A stretch of DNA of 64,000 bases, taken from contig CAZYBE010000016.1 in assembly GCA_964645765.1 (NCBI GenBank), forward strand, positions 1 to 64,000. Direction: 5' to 3'. Position numbers and translations under genes: made by a program. The number at the start of each line of letters is the position of its first letter. Position 1 is the stretch's first letter. Positions 7,679 through 16,130 of this stretch are shown in pieces. This stretch comes from CAZGMN01 sp964645765. GTDB taxonomy: Bacteria; Acidobacteriota; Aminicenantia; Aminicenantales; Aminicenantaceae. The notes beneath the pieces are model-generated. The model was not told where the DNA came from and did no database searches. It saw only the letters and a program-made list of their open reading frames with translations.

Positions 7679-8437
7679 ATGGTCGAGCCATTCATAGAAG
7701 ATCAAAGGAAAAAAATCGCTCTTCTGATTGACGGGGACAATGCCCAGCCGTCCCTGATTGGAAAAATCCTGACCGAGGTCGGAAAATACGGCCTGATCAC
7801 CATCCGGCGGATCTACGGCGACTGGACCATGGTCAACATGTCCGGCTGGAAGCACACTCTGCACGACAACGCCATCCAGCCTGTCCAGCAATTCCGGTAC
7901 ACGGTGGGGAAGAACTCAACGGACAGCGCCTTGATCATCGATGCCATGGATGTCTTCCACAACCGCGCCGTGGACGGCTTCTGCATCGTCTCCAGCGACA
8001 GCGACTACACGCGCCTGGCGACGCGGGTCCGCGAGATGGGGTTTTTCGTCATGGGCATCGGCAAACGGAAGACGCCCAAGGCTTTCGTCAACGCCTGCAA
8101 TGTCTTCATCTACACCGAAAACCTGGTCTCCCTCGGAGCCCCGGCCAGAGAGAGAAGGGCATCCAGGAAGGCCGAGGGAGGAGACGAGGAGAAATCCCCA
8201 AAGCTGGACCCCATCCCATTGTTGAAGGGCGCTTTTGACATGGCCGTCGGCGAGGACGGCTGGGCCAACCTGGGGACGATGGGCTTATACCTGCGCCAGT
8301 TCGACCCTGGGTTCGACCCGAGGACCTATGGATACAAGCAATTGTCCCAGCTCATCAAAGCTCATTCCCACCTCTACGAGATCAGGTCCCCGAATGAGCC
8401 CGGCCAGACGGCTGTCTATGTCCGGCTGAAGGGCTGA
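7679..8437 (+). CDS. NYN (LabA-like) nuclease with LOTUS/OST-HTH domain
   Basis: A 252-residue protein. Residues 12-150 form a NYN/LabA-type PIN-like domain: ALLIDGDNAQP (Asp18, Asp20), KNSTDSALIIDAM (Asp82, Asp88) and SSDSDYTRL (Asp107, Asp109) supply the usual acidic metal site. Residues about 175-252 match an OST-HTH/LOTUS winged-helix RNA-binding domain (GEDGWANLGTMGLYLRQ and FDPRTYGYKQLSQLI). The family is thought to cleave or bind RNA, as in MARF1. It stands alone between relics and has higher GC than the neighbouring operon. The initiating ATG has a weak ribosome site (GGGAGGCAG about 12 bases upstream). Confidence 0.82.
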   Translation: MVEPFIEDQRKKIALLIDGDNAQPSLIGKILTEVGKYGLITIRRIYGDWTMVNMSGWKHTLHDNAIQPVQQFRYTVGKNSTDSALIIDAMDVFHNRAVDGFCIVSSDSDYTRLATRVREMGFFVMGIGKRKTPKAFVNACNVFIYTENLVSLGAPARERRASRKAEGGDEEKSPKLDPIPLLKGAFDMAVGEDGWANLGTMGLYLRQFDPGFDPRTYGYKQLSQLIKAHSHLYEIRSPNEPGQTAVYVRLKG

Positions 8438-8487
8438 ACGCGCTGTCCCGAAGAGCAATCATCGGCCGCCAGGCCTTGAGGGACTCT

Positions 8488-8613
8488 TTAGCTTTTACTA
8501 AAATCTTTTGCGGATTTTGCTCCGGCTTCTTTCAATAGTTTTACAATCTCTTCTTTGTTGCTTATTCTCAGGATACTAACTTTGTTAAACTCCTCTTGTT
8601 CCACTCTTGACAC
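8488..8613 (-). pseudogene. Possible ankyrin-repeat C-terminal remnant
   Basis: A 41-codon open frame with GTG start options at 8613 and 8604. Its end (KEEIVKLLKEAGAKSAKDF) resembles the last helix pair of ankyrin proteins. No ribosome site or promoter is obvious, and a stop lies immediately upstream in frame, so it looks like a decayed 3' end. A real short peptide is possible but unlikely. Confidence 0.3.
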
Positions 8614-8713
8614 CCATCATCTTCAGTAGATATACTTTTTTCGTGCTCAGCAGCAAGGCTTCCAAGCTTAGAGGGGAGCAATCTTGCGCGAGTCCACAAA
8701 AAGGAATTCCCCC

Positions 8714-9712
8714 TTATTTTGATATCAGGTTTATCTGGTCCACAATTCGGAAAGTAGTCGAATACCTGCAGGTCATTGTCGAACCATCCACATTGACTGG
8801 AAATGGTTTGTTATGGTCAGGTTCAATCTTAAGGACATTTTTAATACGATAGGATTCAAACCGCCAGAGTTCGGGCCGATCCATGATGGAAGAATCCCAG
8901 GCATGCTTGAATTGACCGGGTAAACTGAGCAGTCCAAGGTCCCTGATCGCATACATATAGAAGTCTCCAGAGCCGAGGGGGACTGATTTTGCGAATGGAA
9001 GATCAGGGCCTAAGTCTCCGTTCACGATGATCATGGCTTGATAATAGCCTTGTGAGGCCTCTTTCCCGTCTACTGTTATCCCCCAAGCCGTCTTTTTTCT
9101 TCCAACCTGTTTAATCGCCTTCTCCAGTACGGATAACATTGCGCCGACGAAAAATGGTCCAAGGTCGCCAAACAGCTGACCCAATATGCCTTTGTAATAT
9201 TTAATGAAACGGTTTTCAGTGTAGTGAGGGATTCTTCCGAAGATTTCCGCTCCTCCGTAGCCCACGAAGTGGCGAGGCCTTACGCCTCTTTCTCCGCTTA
9301 CTGCCTGTATGACGTCGCACTTCACAATTTTTTTCTCAGCCAATGATGTCACAAAAACCTTTATTGCGCTTTTTATGTTGTCAGGCATTCCCAGAGTCTT
9401 CCCGATAAGATCAGCTGAGCCCTTTCGAAGGAAGCCAAGAGTGATGTTGTTGAGTCCAACTTTGGAATCGATGCATCCTTCAAGAACTTTGTTAAATGTG
9501 CCAGAACCCCCAGCCGAGATTATGGTCCTTCGCCCCATCACGATAAGGTCATGGGTTAACTTCCTGGCCTCTGCGTGGCTGTGGACCGCATGAAGAGAGA
9601 CATCCTCCCTTCCGAGCTTTCTGAACAGGGGAACTATCTTGTTGACTTTACCCCAATCTTTGATTGAGCCGGATATCGTTGTTGCAATTACTTCAATCTT
9701 GCTGCTACTCAT
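8714..9712 (-). CDS. Diacylglycerol-kinase-fold (LCB5-like) protein with altered motifs
   Basis: A 332-residue protein with the N-terminal nucleotide-binding half and C-terminal beta-sandwich of the DAGK/sphingosine-kinase/YegS family, including the late VNVDGSTM motif. The nucleotide motif GGDGT is GGSGT here (residues 68-72), and the usual PxGTxND is RKGSADL (97-102), so canonical lipid kinase activity cannot be assumed. It overlaps the upstream PlsC-kinase gene by 8 bp and is last in a three-gene lipid operon. It could phosphorylate a different lipid or be a regulatory pseudoenzyme. Confidence 0.75.
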   Translation of the reverse strand: MSSSKIEVIATTISGSIKDWGKVNKIVPLFRKLGREDVSLHAVHSHAEARKLTHDLIVMGRRTIISAGGSGTFNKVLEGCIDSKVGLNNITLGFLRKGSADLIGKTLGMPDNIKSAIKVFVTSLAEKKIVKCDVIQAVSGERGVRPRHFVGYGGAEIFGRIPHYTENRFIKYYKGILGQLFGDLGPFFVGAMLSVLEKAIKQVGRKKTAWGITVDGKEASQGYYQAMIIVNGDLGPDLPFAKSVPLGSGDFYMYAIRDLGLLSLPGQFKHAWDSSIMDRPELWRFESYRIKNVLKIEPDHNKPFPVNVDGSTMTCRYSTTFRIVDQINLISK

Positions 9713-11153
9713 GTTCAGGTTCCTTTAAATTGAGTTCCCTGACGAATTCGATAGCTGAGGCAGCCACTTTATCGATTTCCGACTCTCCATCGAGGATAAG
9801 GGTCGGCATGTTGAATTCCTTCTCCACGACATGGGTTACCAAGAGGTAGCCCTCTCGCAGTTTGGCTAACTTTTCCTCTGTTTCATGGACCTGCCTTTGC
9901 TCGCCCCTGCCCTGAATTCTTCGGGTTGAAACAACTGGCGCCACATCAAGCAAGATTACGGCATCTGGAAGTCTCATATGGTCAAGTCTGAAGCGTTTAA
10001 GAGCAGCCAGTTCATGAAATTTTGTAAATATAGGGTCATCTTTTATGATTGCTTCCCTCTTGCCTGTAAGAATCCTAATTGCTTTGGAGCAAGCTTCTGT
10101 ATCGAAATATTCCTCCTTGTATAATTTTGCCCACGCCGCCAGGTTGATCAAAGGACATCCATCCTGGACAATAATATCAGGTGTATACCACCTCTGCACT
10201 TCACCCATAATATGGTCCCTCAGCAGCAGCTCGGCCAGCTTTGGAATCTTATACTGTTTCAGTGATTTTGCCGTCTTGGCATATCTGCCCAATGCTTCTC
10301 TGACTTTCTCGGTAAGCAGAGGCTGAAGTTCTTTTTGATTTGCATTCTCGTAGAATTCTAGGTTGTCACTAACCAGGCAAACACGAAAGGCATCCGAGAG
10401 TTTTTTCGAAACCATTCTGGAAAGGGCACTTTTACCTGAACCGTCGATCCCCAGCACTGCAAGCGAGAATGCAGACCTGGGATGTTTGCATCTCCTGTGT
10501 CTTTTTGCGGTCTCTGACTCAGACAGCTCCCGGATCATCTTTTCCAGGGAGGATGTGATATCCAGACTATCGCCCTTGAACATTTGAGGAGGACCGATGG
10601 TAACATTGTTCCAGATTGGGACCGGAAAGACACTTTTTTTGGGGAATGCTTTCTCAGGACCTGAAAGAAAAACAGGGATAATTGGGATGTTCCGATATTC
10701 TGCCGCCAGCCTGCCAACTCCGGTCTTGAATCTTCCTATCTGTCCAGGAACTCCTCTCGTTCCCTCAGGAAAAATGATGATGTTGTGCCCAGAATTCAAA
10801 ACTTCTTTCATCTCCCTCAGAGGATCATTATCTTTCTGGTCTCTCACGATCCAGATGGGACGGAAGAGGTAATTCACCAGCTTAAATAGAGCCATCCATT
10901 TAGAGAAATATTCTTCGGCTGCAACCGGGTGAGTCGTAAGGATATGTTTAATCGGAAGGATATAGAACAGCAGCAGGATGTCCAGATGGCTGTTGTGGTT
11001 GGCAATAATAATACGCTGGTCCAGAAAGGCTAGGTTCTTCCTTCCAGCCACATTAACTCCGAAAAATAACTTCAAAAATGGCCTGAGCAAAAATAGATGA
11101 GTCAAAACTCGCACGGAAAAAAGGCTGGCGAACTTCTTCATCTCAGAAAGCAT
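9705..11153 (-). CDS. PlsC-type acyltransferase fused to a thymidylate-kinase-like P-loop domain
   Basis: A 482-residue fusion. Residues about 25-205 are a 1-acylglycerol-3-phosphate O-acyltransferase: catalytic HX4D in NHNSHLD (52-58), substrate motif FPEGTRG (128-134) and a late IIPVFLSG. Residues about 228-475 are a P-loop kinase of the thymidylate-kinase type: Walker A GIDGSGKS (235-242), a DGCPL motif like the DR(Y/H/P) of TMK, and VILLDVAPVVSTRRIQGRG followed by an arginine-rich lid. Genes on both sides overlap it (11 and 8 bp), so the three proteins are made together. The coupling of acyl transfer with a kinase is unusual; whether the kinase acts on a nucleotide or a lipid headgroup is not known. 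Confidence 0.82.
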   Translation of the reverse strand: MLSEMKKFASLFSVRVLTHLFLLRPFLKLFFGVNVAGRKNLAFLDQRIIIANHNSHLDILLLFYILPIKHILTTHPVAAEEYFSKWMALFKLVNYLFRPIWIVRDQKDNDPLREMKEVLNSGHNIIIFPEGTRGVPGQIGRFKTGVGRLAAEYRNIPIIPVFLSGPEKAFPKKSVFPVPIWNNVTIGPPQMFKGDSLDITSSLEKMIRELSESETAKRHRRCKHPRSAFSLAVLGIDGSGKSALSRMVSKKLSDAFRVCLVSDNLEFYENANQKELQPLLTEKVREALGRYAKTAKSLKQYKIPKLAELLLRDHIMGEVQRWYTPDIIVQDGCPLINLAAWAKLYKEEYFDTEACSKAIRILTGKREAIIKDDPIFTKFHELAALKRFRLDHMRLPDAVILLDVAPVVSTRRIQGRGEQRQVHETEEKLAKLREGYLLVTHVVEKEFNMPTLILDGESEIDKVAASAIEFVRELNLKEPEHE

Positions 11154-12075
11154 CAGATCTCATGGAAAAATACCGGAGGTAATGGAATATCACCGGCGCC
11201 GCATAAAGGAGTGACCTGAGGTTGTCTATAACCTGGCCCTTCCCTGGGAGGAGTCGATCGCGGCTGATTCCCAGATCCTTCTCAATATATCTTATGGTGT
11301 GACGACCGATAGCCACTAGTGCGGGTATCAAAATCCCCAGAGATATACAATGAAACCATGGTATCCTTGTCCAAAATGATAGGACCAGCGTGAGGATGAC
11401 AGTAATCGGAGCCGAGACGAAATATTGGGTTAAGACATTGCTCCAGCGATGATCCTTCCTTTTCTTCATAAGGATGGCGACAAGGTCACAGAAGGCTACA
11501 TTGAGACACAGCATGATTGCCCACCATGTGGAAAAAAGCAACAGATAGCCAATGTGACCGATGCAGTAAACGAGAAGAAAGAGCCCAAAGGCAATAACTC
11601 CCATAGAAAGAAGAGTCCCTTCGATCTCCTTTCCTCCTAACGTTATTAGGAAGGGGATAACAAGAAAAGCATAAACAGGAATTGAGATGATGAACATTCC
11701 GTAGAAGTCGGACTGGATAAAGATAATCATGAAAGGAATCGAAAGATAAGCCCCCAGGACACCCCATCTATCCTGGAGTCTAATGTCCACCAAGGTAAAA
11801 TACTCTCGCAAGGCCACAAAACAGAGGGCCGCCAGGATCCAAATAGCAACTTTGAATGAGACGGCCTCTGATACGGCAAATATCAAGAAAAATGTCCATA
11901 AGTAATTAATGTAAGAATCGTAAGGGAAGCGGATCCTGAATATCTTTCTGGATAGTATAAAAAGCGACAGCGCCAGAAAAATGAGGATAACGAAAGCTCT
12001 TGATATGTCTGAAAACACTGAAATAACTACCAGCTTATAGGGATTTGTTTTCTGCGGCGATGACTGAGCGAGCAT
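11143..12075 (-). CDS. CDP-diglyceride synthase (CdsA/YnbB)-like membrane protein, degenerate motif
   Basis: A 310-residue protein with about eight hydrophobic helices. The C-terminus aligns with the CdsA/YnbB signature (KDLGISRDRLLPGKG, then IDNLRSLLYAAPVIFHY), but the usual LPGHGG-LDR-DS is LPGKGQ-IDN-RS, and the upstream SPxKTxEG motif is not seen. Catalysis of CTP:phosphatidate transfer is therefore doubtful. The ATG at 12075 lies inside repeat C, so about the first 12 residues (MLAQSSPQKTNP) derive from the repeat; a later start such as the GTG near 12018 is also possible. It is the first gene of the lipid operon. Confidence 0.72.
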   Translation of the reverse strand: MLAQSSPQKTNPYKLVVISVFSDISRAFVILIFLALSLFILSRKIFRIRFPYDSYINYLWTFFLIFAVSEAVSFKVAIWILAALCFVALREYFTLVDIRLQDRWGVLGAYLSIPFMIIFIQSDFYGMFIISIPVYAFLVIPFLITLGGKEIEGTLLSMGVIAFGLFLLVYCIGHIGYLLLFSTWWAIMLCLNVAFCDLVAILMKKRKDHRWSNVLTQYFVSAPITVILTLVLSFWTRIPWFHCISLGILIPALVAIGRHTIRYIEKDLGISRDRLLPGKGQVIDNLRSLLYAAPVIFHYLRYFSMRSDAF

Positions 12076-12234
12076 TCATGCGTCGATTTTACCTCGTCCC
12101 ATCGTCATGGATGATAAATCACGACGTGAAGGGATGTCAAGTCGAGCTGAGAATAGCGGGAGGCGGGCTCAGAGGGCGCGGGGAACCTCAAAAGCGCCAG
12201 AAATCGCCTGGAAATCTTCCCTTGTCCTCTCCTC
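12047..12234 (-). repeat. Promoter-bearing ~190 bp repeat, copy C
   Basis: Third copy, same orientation as A and B. On the minus strand it provides the promoter and the start codon of the CdsA-like gene. Its other end abuts a transposase remnant at about 12235. It shares the CTTGTCCTCTCCTC boundary with copy A. The short leader ORF is present (MNARSVIAAENKSL, stop). Confidence 0.8.
12111..12140 (-). promoter_or_regulatory. Sigma-70-like promoter in repeat copy C (lipid operon)
   Basis: Minus strand TTGACA (12135-12140), 18 bp spacer, TATCAT (12111-12116), as in copies A and B. The predicted start near 12104 is about 30 bases before the ATG at 12075. Confidence 0.55.
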
Positions 12235-12345
12235 GCGCTGAGGAACATCCAGAAGGAGTTCTTCGCGCATCCATTCGCCCCACTCTTCAAGCCGCTTCGA
12301 ATGACATGAGGGACAGAGTCCCCTCGTTCGGTAGACTCCTGCCAT
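12235..12345 (-). pseudogene. IS91-type transposase zinc-domain remnant
   Basis: In the minus frame from the ATG at 12345 the peptide reads TRGLCPSCHSKRLEEWGEW, then MREELLLDVP. This matches the N-terminal zinc-binding region of IS91-family transposases (CPSCxxKRLEEWxEWxRE, LLLDVPHRQ). The match ends at the repeat C boundary, after which the frame runs into repeat sequence and stops at 12169. The rest of the transposase is absent. Similarity is recognised from memory. Confidence 0.6.
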
Positions 12346-12511
12346 ACCAAGGACAGGAATTCAAGAAATGAACCAAAAGCCTAAAGGATACACTGAGAAT
12401 CAGATTCCCCCTGGAAAAGATAATCGAATAACCAGCCTTCTGCTTCACCATGTCCACAGAAGTTGACAATAAGAAGAATGTTCCGTCAATTCATCTCATT
12501 CCTCTAAACCG

Positions 12512-12548
12512 AAAAAAAAAGCCCATCCCGGCTCGGGCCGGGACGGGC
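12512..12548 (-). terminator. Rho-independent terminator of the TonB receptor gene
   Basis: A GC-rich stem at 12521-12548 (AGCCCGTCCCGGC pairing with GCCGGGATGGGC on the minus strand), followed on that strand by nine T residues (12512-12520). It starts about 24 bases past the receptor stop codon. The other side has only four T residues, so it works mainly for the minus strand. Confidence 0.85.
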
Positions 12549-12571
12549 TTTTGTGCGTCAGTTAATATCGC

Positions 12572-15500
12572 TTAGAACTCGAACCGGGCGCCGAACCTAA
12601 AGATCCTGGAGTTGAGGATTTCGTTCAGGCGGCCGTTGTAGGGGTACGTATAGCTGCTGTACTGTTCGGGGACTCCGCCCACGTTTCTCAGGTAGTCGTA
12701 ACCGTCGTACTTGGAATACGAGCGGATGGCCATGTTGGAGTTGAGCAGGTTGAAGGCGTCGGCCATGAGATAGAGGCGGCCGGCGCTTCCGATGTTGATT
12801 AGCTTCTCGAGCCGGAGGGTGATGTTGTAGAACGTCGGCAGGGAATCATTAACGTCGGTCTGCTTGTAAGCGGTCAAGGCGTGGCCGACGCTGGTGGTGC
12901 CGCTGATGGCGCTGTAATTGGGAGCGTCCATGTTGTCGATGTTGAGGTAGTTGGGGATCTTCCAGCCTTCGCGGGCGTTGAACGTCCCGGAGATGTTGAA
13001 GCCCCAGGGGAGCTGGTAGAGGCCGCTGAACTTGACCATCCAGCGAGTGTACATCAGGACCGCGACCTTGCCGCTGGCCGCGCCGCCCCAGTCGCCGTAG
13101 GCTTTGCCGTCGAAGGCCCACTGGTTGGTGGGGTTGAAGAAATCATTACCCCAGTAGCTTCTCTGACCCTGCCAGGTGAAGGAGGTGTTCATCATCCACT
13201 TGTGGGAAAGTCTCTTGTTCAAGACGAGGTCGACGCCAGAGTAGGTGTAGTAGTTGTCGGACTTCCGGATCAAGGTGAAACGCGTGGACGTGGTCGGCCA
13301 GTTCGTCCCGGGCAGGTAGTAGGGCCGGCCGGCCGCGTCGCCCGATGAGTAGGTGGTGCCGCCGGTGTTGACCCAGTGGCCGCCGACAAGCGCCCATGTC
13401 CCGCCGATGATGTAGGTGTCGGGGATCGTCCCGGCTTGGACATACCAGCCGCCCGCCGGGGGCGTCCGCGGGTCGATGACCTCAGGGCCGGTGTAGAGAG
13501 GGTAGTCGGCCGCGTGCTCCTTCGGGTAGTAGGGCAATCCGATTTGGTCCTTGTCGAATTTTCTGTAGGTGAAGCTAATGGAGGCGGAGAAGTCGGTGAC
13601 GATTTCCCGCTCAAGGGTCAGCAGGATTTCGCTGGTCCGGCTGGAGGATTGGGCGTCCGTGTCCAGGAAGTAAGTCGTGACGTTGCGCTCGTAGTCAACT
13701 GGAGCGTCCGGGGTGAGATAATCATAGCCGGAGTATTGGCTGCCATAGTAGGCGTCGCTGTTAGTCCCACCGACGAGCATAGCCGTGGCCGCGGCAGTGA
13801 GATTGCCCGAGGCGTCATAGACGAGATAGGGGACGTACCGGGTGCCGACCGGCTGCCGGCTCGAATAGGCCCAGTACATCTCATTGAAGGTCATCTTATT
13901 GTCGGCATTCGCGTCCCTCCACCAGTAGTTGATGGTTCCGCCGGTGCCGTAAGGCGTGGCCGCATACCAGCCGACGCCCATGATGTCGCCGTACGAGGAG
14001 AGGGCCAACTTGGCCAGGGTCTTGCCGTTGCCGAAGATGTCCCAGGTCAGGCCGAGGCGCGGCGAGAAAGTGTTCCACTGGTACGTCCGGTCATCGCCGT
14101 TGACGATTTGAGCAATACCCTTGACCGGATCAACGCTGACGTCGGTCAGCCGGGTATCCAGGAGGGTCGAAACCGCAGGATCGAAGACCGCGTCCCAGGC
14201 CGGAGTACCGGGCACAACCGCGTCGTTGGTATAGGCGCCCGAGCTCGGCCACTGCTTGTCGAACCTCAGGCCGAGTTGGAGCGTGAAGTTGCCCTTGACG
14301 ATAGTGTCCTGGATGTAGGCGGCATACTGCTGGGCGATGGTGTTGCTGCCGGTGCGGCGAGGGATAGTGACTCTCTGCCAGCCGGCCATTTCCCCCGTCG
14401 TCCGGGTGCCGTCGGCGTTGACGTCGAGTTGGAGGGATGTGTAGTCTCTCCGGATGTTAAAACCCTGGATGTTGCCGGTATTATCCCCCTTGGTGGACTG
14501 GACCTTGTGGGAATACTCCGCGCCGACCTTGATCTCGTGGGACATGCCCAGGAACGAGTCGTTGAAGTAGGTGGCCTGGAACTGGTAGTTGTTCCGCGGA
14601 CGGGACACGCCGTAGGAGCCCCAGCTGGCTTTCATGCTCGAGATGTAGGGGACGTACTTGCCCTGGGATTCGCTGTAGACGATGGGGTAGATCGGGATCG
14701 TATTGTCGTCCGTCACCGGCCGCCACATGAAGCCGGCGTCGTTGAAGGAGTACTTCAGGGACACGTAGAAGTCGCTTCCGAAGCTGTGCTCGTCCTGGAA
14801 CTTGACGATCGGGCTGCCCCAGTGGTAATTGCCCGTCTGGTGGTTGCCCTCGGGCGTCTCAAAGCTCGAATCCCGTCCGATTTTCTCCTTCGCGCCCGAG
14901 GTGATCAGGGCTTCGAAGCGGTTGTTGGCCAGGAGCTGGGCGTTGAGCTTGAGGTTGTAGTTGTTGAGCAGCGACGTGTCCTTGTTGCCCGTGATGGTGT
15001 AGACGAAGATGTCCTGGACGCCGTAAGCGCCCCACCACCACACCTTGTCCTTCATGATCGGGCCGCCGGCGTTGAAGCCGAAGTCCTTGATCTGCTGGAT
15101 CTTGTTGACGTTGACGACGCCCTGGGCTTTGAGGGCAGCGGTCAGGTTGTCGGCCTGGAAGAAATTGTCGGTCAGGTAGAAGCGGCCCGCCAGGCTCATC
15201 TTATTGCCGCCGCGGCGGGTGACCATGTTCAGGGCAATACCGCCCGTCTGAATGGATACGTCGGCCGCGCCGCCCGTCTGGATTTGCAGCTCTTCGAACA
15301 TGTCGAAGTCATAGTACAGAGCGGAGCCGCCGAGGGCCGCCGGGTCCGTGATGTCGATGCCGTCGACCGCCCAGGTGTTGTTGGCGGCCTGGTTGCCCGA
15401 AATCCGGGCTGAGGACGTGTCGCCCTTGGCGATGAAGCCCGACTGCTGGCCGGACTCGTTGCCGCCGACGTTCTCACGGTCGATCATGATCGACGGAGCC

Positions 15501-15964
15501 AACTGCATGACGACCCAGGGATCGCGGGCCGAGGGCAGCGACTGCATGGCTTCCTTATCGACGTTCGCCCCGACCGTCGTCTTTTTGCTGTCGACGACTG
15601 GCGACACGGCGGTGACGGTCACCTCCTCTTCGATGTTTCCCATCTCCATCGTCAGGTTGATTTCGACGTTCGTGCCGACGGTTACGATGATTCCGGTCTT
15701 TTGGGTCTTTTTGAAACCCGTCAGTTCGGCCGCTAGCTTGTAGTCGCTGGCCGGATAAAGGGACAGGAATCTGAACATGCCGTGCGCGCTTGTGATCGTT
15801 GTCAGCGGAGCGAGGATGTTCGAGGAGATCGTGACGGTAACGCCCGGAAGAGGAGTATTTTCTGTGTCTGTGACTTTTCCGTAGATAGTTCCTGTTCTCA
15901 CCTGTGCCGCAGCAAAAGAAACCGCGACGAGTAGCACGGCAAGAACAATCAATCCTTTTTTCAC
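12572..15964 (-). CDS. Oar-like TonB-dependent outer-membrane receptor with carboxypeptidase-regulatory domain
   Basis: A 1130-residue outer-membrane protein. A signal peptide (1-20) is followed by a CarboxypepD_reg/Cna-B-like domain (about 22-110: GTIYGKVTDTENTPLPGVTV), a plug domain (about 120-250, with NTWAVDGIDITDP) and a long TonB-type barrel ending in FGARFEF. No TonB box was identified. Such Oar-like receptors take up large substrates such as oligosaccharides or peptides; the substrate here is unknown. It has a good ribosome site (AAGGAGG), a sigma-54-type promoter 150 bp upstream and a strong terminator, so it appears to be a single-gene unit. It is GC-richer than the neighbouring NtrYX genes. 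Confidence 0.9.
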   Translation of the reverse strand: MKKGLIVLAVLLVAVSFAAAQVRTGTIYGKVTDTENTPLPGVTVTISSNILAPLTTITSAHGMFRFLSLYPASDYKLAAELTGFKKTQKTGIIVTVGTNVEINLTMEMGNIEEEVTVTAVSPVVDSKKTTVGANVDKEAMQSLPSARDPWVVMQLAPSIMIDRENVGGNESGQQSGFIAKGDTSSARISGNQAANNTWAVDGIDITDPAALGGSALYYDFDMFEELQIQTGGAADVSIQTGGIALNMVTRRGGNKMSLAGRFYLTDNFFQADNLTAALKAQGVVNVNKIQQIKDFGFNAGGPIMKDKVWWWGAYGVQDIFVYTITGNKDTSLLNNYNLKLNAQLLANNRFEALITSGAKEKIGRDSSFETPEGNHQTGNYHWGSPIVKFQDEHSFGSDFYVSLKYSFNDAGFMWRPVTDDNTIPIYPIVYSESQGKYVPYISSMKASWGSYGVSRPRNNYQFQATYFNDSFLGMSHEIKVGAEYSHKVQSTKGDNTGNIQGFNIRRDYTSLQLDVNADGTRTTGEMAGWQRVTIPRRTGSNTIAQQYAAYIQDTIVKGNFTLQLGLRFDKQWPSSGAYTNDAVVPGTPAWDAVFDPAVSTLLDTRLTDVSVDPVKGIAQIVNGDDRTYQWNTFSPRLGLTWDIFGNGKTLAKLALSSYGDIMGVGWYAATPYGTGGTINYWWRDANADNKMTFNEMYWAYSSRQPVGTRYVPYLVYDASGNLTAAATAMLVGGTNSDAYYGSQYSGYDYLTPDAPVDYERNVTTYFLDTDAQSSSRTSEILLTLEREIVTDFSASISFTYRKFDKDQIGLPYYPKEHAADYPLYTGPEVIDPRTPPAGGWYVQAGTIPDTYIIGGTWALVGGHWVNTGGTTYSSGDAAGRPYYLPGTNWPTTSTRFTLIRKSDNYYTYSGVDLVLNKRLSHKWMMNTSFTWQGQRSYWGNDFFNPTNQWAFDGKAYGDWGGAASGKVAVLMYTRWMVKFSGLYQLPWGFNISGTFNAREGWKIPNYLNIDNMDAPNYSAISGTTSVGHALTAYKQTDVNDSLPTFYNITLRLEKLINIGSAGRLYLMADAFNLLNSNMAIRSYSKYDGYDYLRNVGGVPEQYSSYTYPYNGRLNEILNSRIFRFGARFEF

Positions 15965-16005
15965 ATTTCCTCCTTTTTCGGATTAAAAATGCTTTAACAT
16001 AACCC

Positions 16006-16025
16006 CGGAGCGATGAATCGCTCCG
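16006..16025 (-). promoter_or_regulatory. 5'-UTR hairpin of the TonB receptor mRNA
   Basis: A perfect inverted repeat, CGGAGCGA-TGAA-TCGCTCCG, with an 8 bp stem and tetraloop, about 40 bases upstream of the receptor start codon. No T-run follows, so it is more likely an mRNA stability or translation element than a terminator. Confidence 0.5.
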
Positions 16026-16114
16026 ACCATTCCTAAAAAACGAAGCTTATTGCTATTATCACCTCCTGTTTTAATAATTTTTTCCCTATTTTTCATCCCT
16101 TTTTATGATTAATA

Positions 16115-16130
16115 TGCAATTTATATGCCA
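16115..16130 (-). promoter_or_regulatory. Sigma-54 (RpoN) promoter of the TonB receptor
   Basis: The minus strand reads TGGCAT-ATAAA-TTGCA, with the GG and GC pairs exactly 10 bases apart as in the -24/-12 consensus TGGCAC-N5-TTGCA. The predicted transcription start is near 16103, giving a leader of about 140 bases. Confidence 0.65.

Noticed and set aside
13376..15412. 678-codon plus-strand open frame opposite the TonB receptor
   Set aside because: It is antisense to a clear receptor gene, has biased composition (Val, Gly, Asp, Arg) and no recognisable domain; it follows from the GC-rich codon pattern of the receptor.
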